Origin: UBA7887 sp964408735
GTDB lineage: Bacteria; Pseudomonadota; Alphaproteobacteria; UBA7887
Reading direction: 5' to 3'
Assembly (NCBI GenBank): GCA_964408735.1
Contig: CAYPAX010000110.1
Span: forward strand, 1-14,615
Length of the DNA stretch: 14,615 nucleotides
The notes below the pieces were generated by a model. It was not told where the DNA came from. It was given only the letters and a program-made list of their open reading frames with translations, and searched no databases. Both the position numbers and the translations under genes were made by a program. Every line of letters starts with the position of its first letter. Position 1 is the stretch's first letter. Shown one piece after another: positions 13,946 to 14,615 of this stretch.

Positions 13946-14069
13946 ATTTTATCAGGTTCGGACCTATTGAGATGATACGGTGTCGGTCATAGGCAAGACA
14001 AGACACGACGTCCGGATATCGGCCGCGCGGACTTTCTGGGAACTTGTGTGACAACCCAAGCCTACGCGG

Positions 14070-14528
14070 TCATTCGCCTTTGGGATCGAATGTGAGTATC
14101 TGTGCCAGACCAGTGGCCAACGTCTCGCACGCCTCGTCTTCGGTATAAGCGACAAAGGTAATGGGGAAAATAAGTCCCAAGGCGAATGATGTTCCAGACG
14201 ACGTGATCGACAAATTTGCTGCACTTTCAGCTTTTTCAAGATCCCACACGATTGCATCAATTGTCGAGGACTTGTCTTCCCAAGCCAACCCTAGGCATCC
14301 TCCACCCGCCGGCCCGACCCCACACAACATCCCAGGGAACCCTTCACTACCGGTATTCGCCGCTATGCTTACCAGGTAACGAACATTTAGCGAAGAAATT
14401 CGCTGTCTTACAATTTTTCGTAATAATAATTCTTCTAATTCTTCAACAGTTCTTGGAGCACGATCATTTTCGAACCAAGGAAACAATTGATTCTGAAAAT
14501 ATGCCGTGTCAACTATCCTTGAACTCAA
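14070..14528 (-). CDS. Hypothetical protein in low-GC DNA, start uncertain
   Basis: An ORF of 152 residues that I do not recognise. Composition is protein-like: acidic, with helix-rich SSRIVDTAYF...VEELEELLLRKIV (1-40), then strands and glycine-rich turns (GFPGMLCGVGPAGGGCLG, about 63-80) and a hydrophobic C-terminal part. The only near-N-terminal start is TTG at 14528, with no good ribosome site. The frame stays open to an in-frame stop at 14577-14579 without ATG or GTG, so the gene may be truncated or frameshifted at its 5' end, or begin at a rare codon. The stretch 14381-14460 is far more AT-rich than the rest of the window, suggesting acquired DNA. No signal peptide or domain is evident. 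Confidence 0.5.
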   Translation of the reverse strand: MSSRIVDTAYFQNQLFPWFENDRAPRTVEELEELLLRKIVRQRISSLNVRYLVSIAANTGSEGFPGMLCGVGPAGGGCLGLAWEDKSSTIDAIVWDLEKAESAANLSITSSGTSFALGLIFPITFVAYTEDEACETLATGLAQILTFDPKGE

Positions 14529-14615
14529 GGTTGGGTCGTCTCGGATGATTTTTCGCAGGCACCTAACCCGAATTATTCATGCCGGCCATGAGATTTGATT
14601 GGAACGTGCGGTATC

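Noticed and set aside
14216..14548. 110-codon plus-strand ORF at the right end
   Set aside because: Antisense to the minus ORF, with an unnatural hydrophobic/histidine mix and no ribosome site; the minus frame is the more protein-like.

Overview
This window is a stretch of high-GC chromosome that looks alphaproteobacterial, probably Rhodospirillales-like. The main evidence is a convincing MipZ (the alphaproteobacterial division-site positioning ATPase) followed by a von Willebrand A (VWA) protein and a membrane-anchored J-domain protein of the alphaproteobacterial type. Genes are tightly packed. Both GTG and TTG starts occur, and base composition stays high until the last few hundred bases.

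Layout. (1) 8-2428, minus strand: mipZ, a VWA-domain gene and a DnaJ-like membrane gene form a compact operon that reads towards a tRNA-Glu(UUC). The tRNA has its own credible promoter overlapping the end of the J-domain gene. (2) 2590-8138, plus strand: a YqjM/XenA-type Old Yellow Enzyme, an FAD-dependent L-2-hydroxyglutarate-oxidase-like enzyme, and a 1071-residue SAM / class III cyclase / AAA ATPase / TPR signalling protein whose ribosome-binding site partly lies in a hairpin. (3) 11250-8140, minus strand: a four-gene operon encoding a LarA-family (lactate racemase domain) protein, a small ferredoxin-fold protein, a YtoQ-family protein and a secreted alpha/beta hydrolase. It ends one base from the stop of the cyclase gene. 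(4) 11415-13898: a small secreted protein with a duplicated 13-residue motif is transcribed divergently from a soluble winged-helix / TolB-like / TPR regulator. The regulator is followed by a small ferredoxin-fold protein. The divergent intergenic region carries repeated CCAAGC boxes, two of them exactly 30 bp apart. (5) 13899-14615: a lower-GC end with short direct repeats and one unrecognised ORF lacking a good start, which looks like accessory DNA.

How it fits together. Block 1 is housekeeping (cell division, a chaperone partner, translation). Blocks 2 and 3 look metabolic: oxidation or racemisation of 2-hydroxy acids and reduction of activated alkenes, alongside a cyclase that may sense a partner through its TPR array. 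Block 4 is the best candidate for an undescribed module, because a one-component regulator with a protein-sensing TPR domain sits opposite a small exported protein with a repeated motif, and a plausible operator lies between them. No CRISPR array, complete insertion sequence, phage gene or rRNA was seen.
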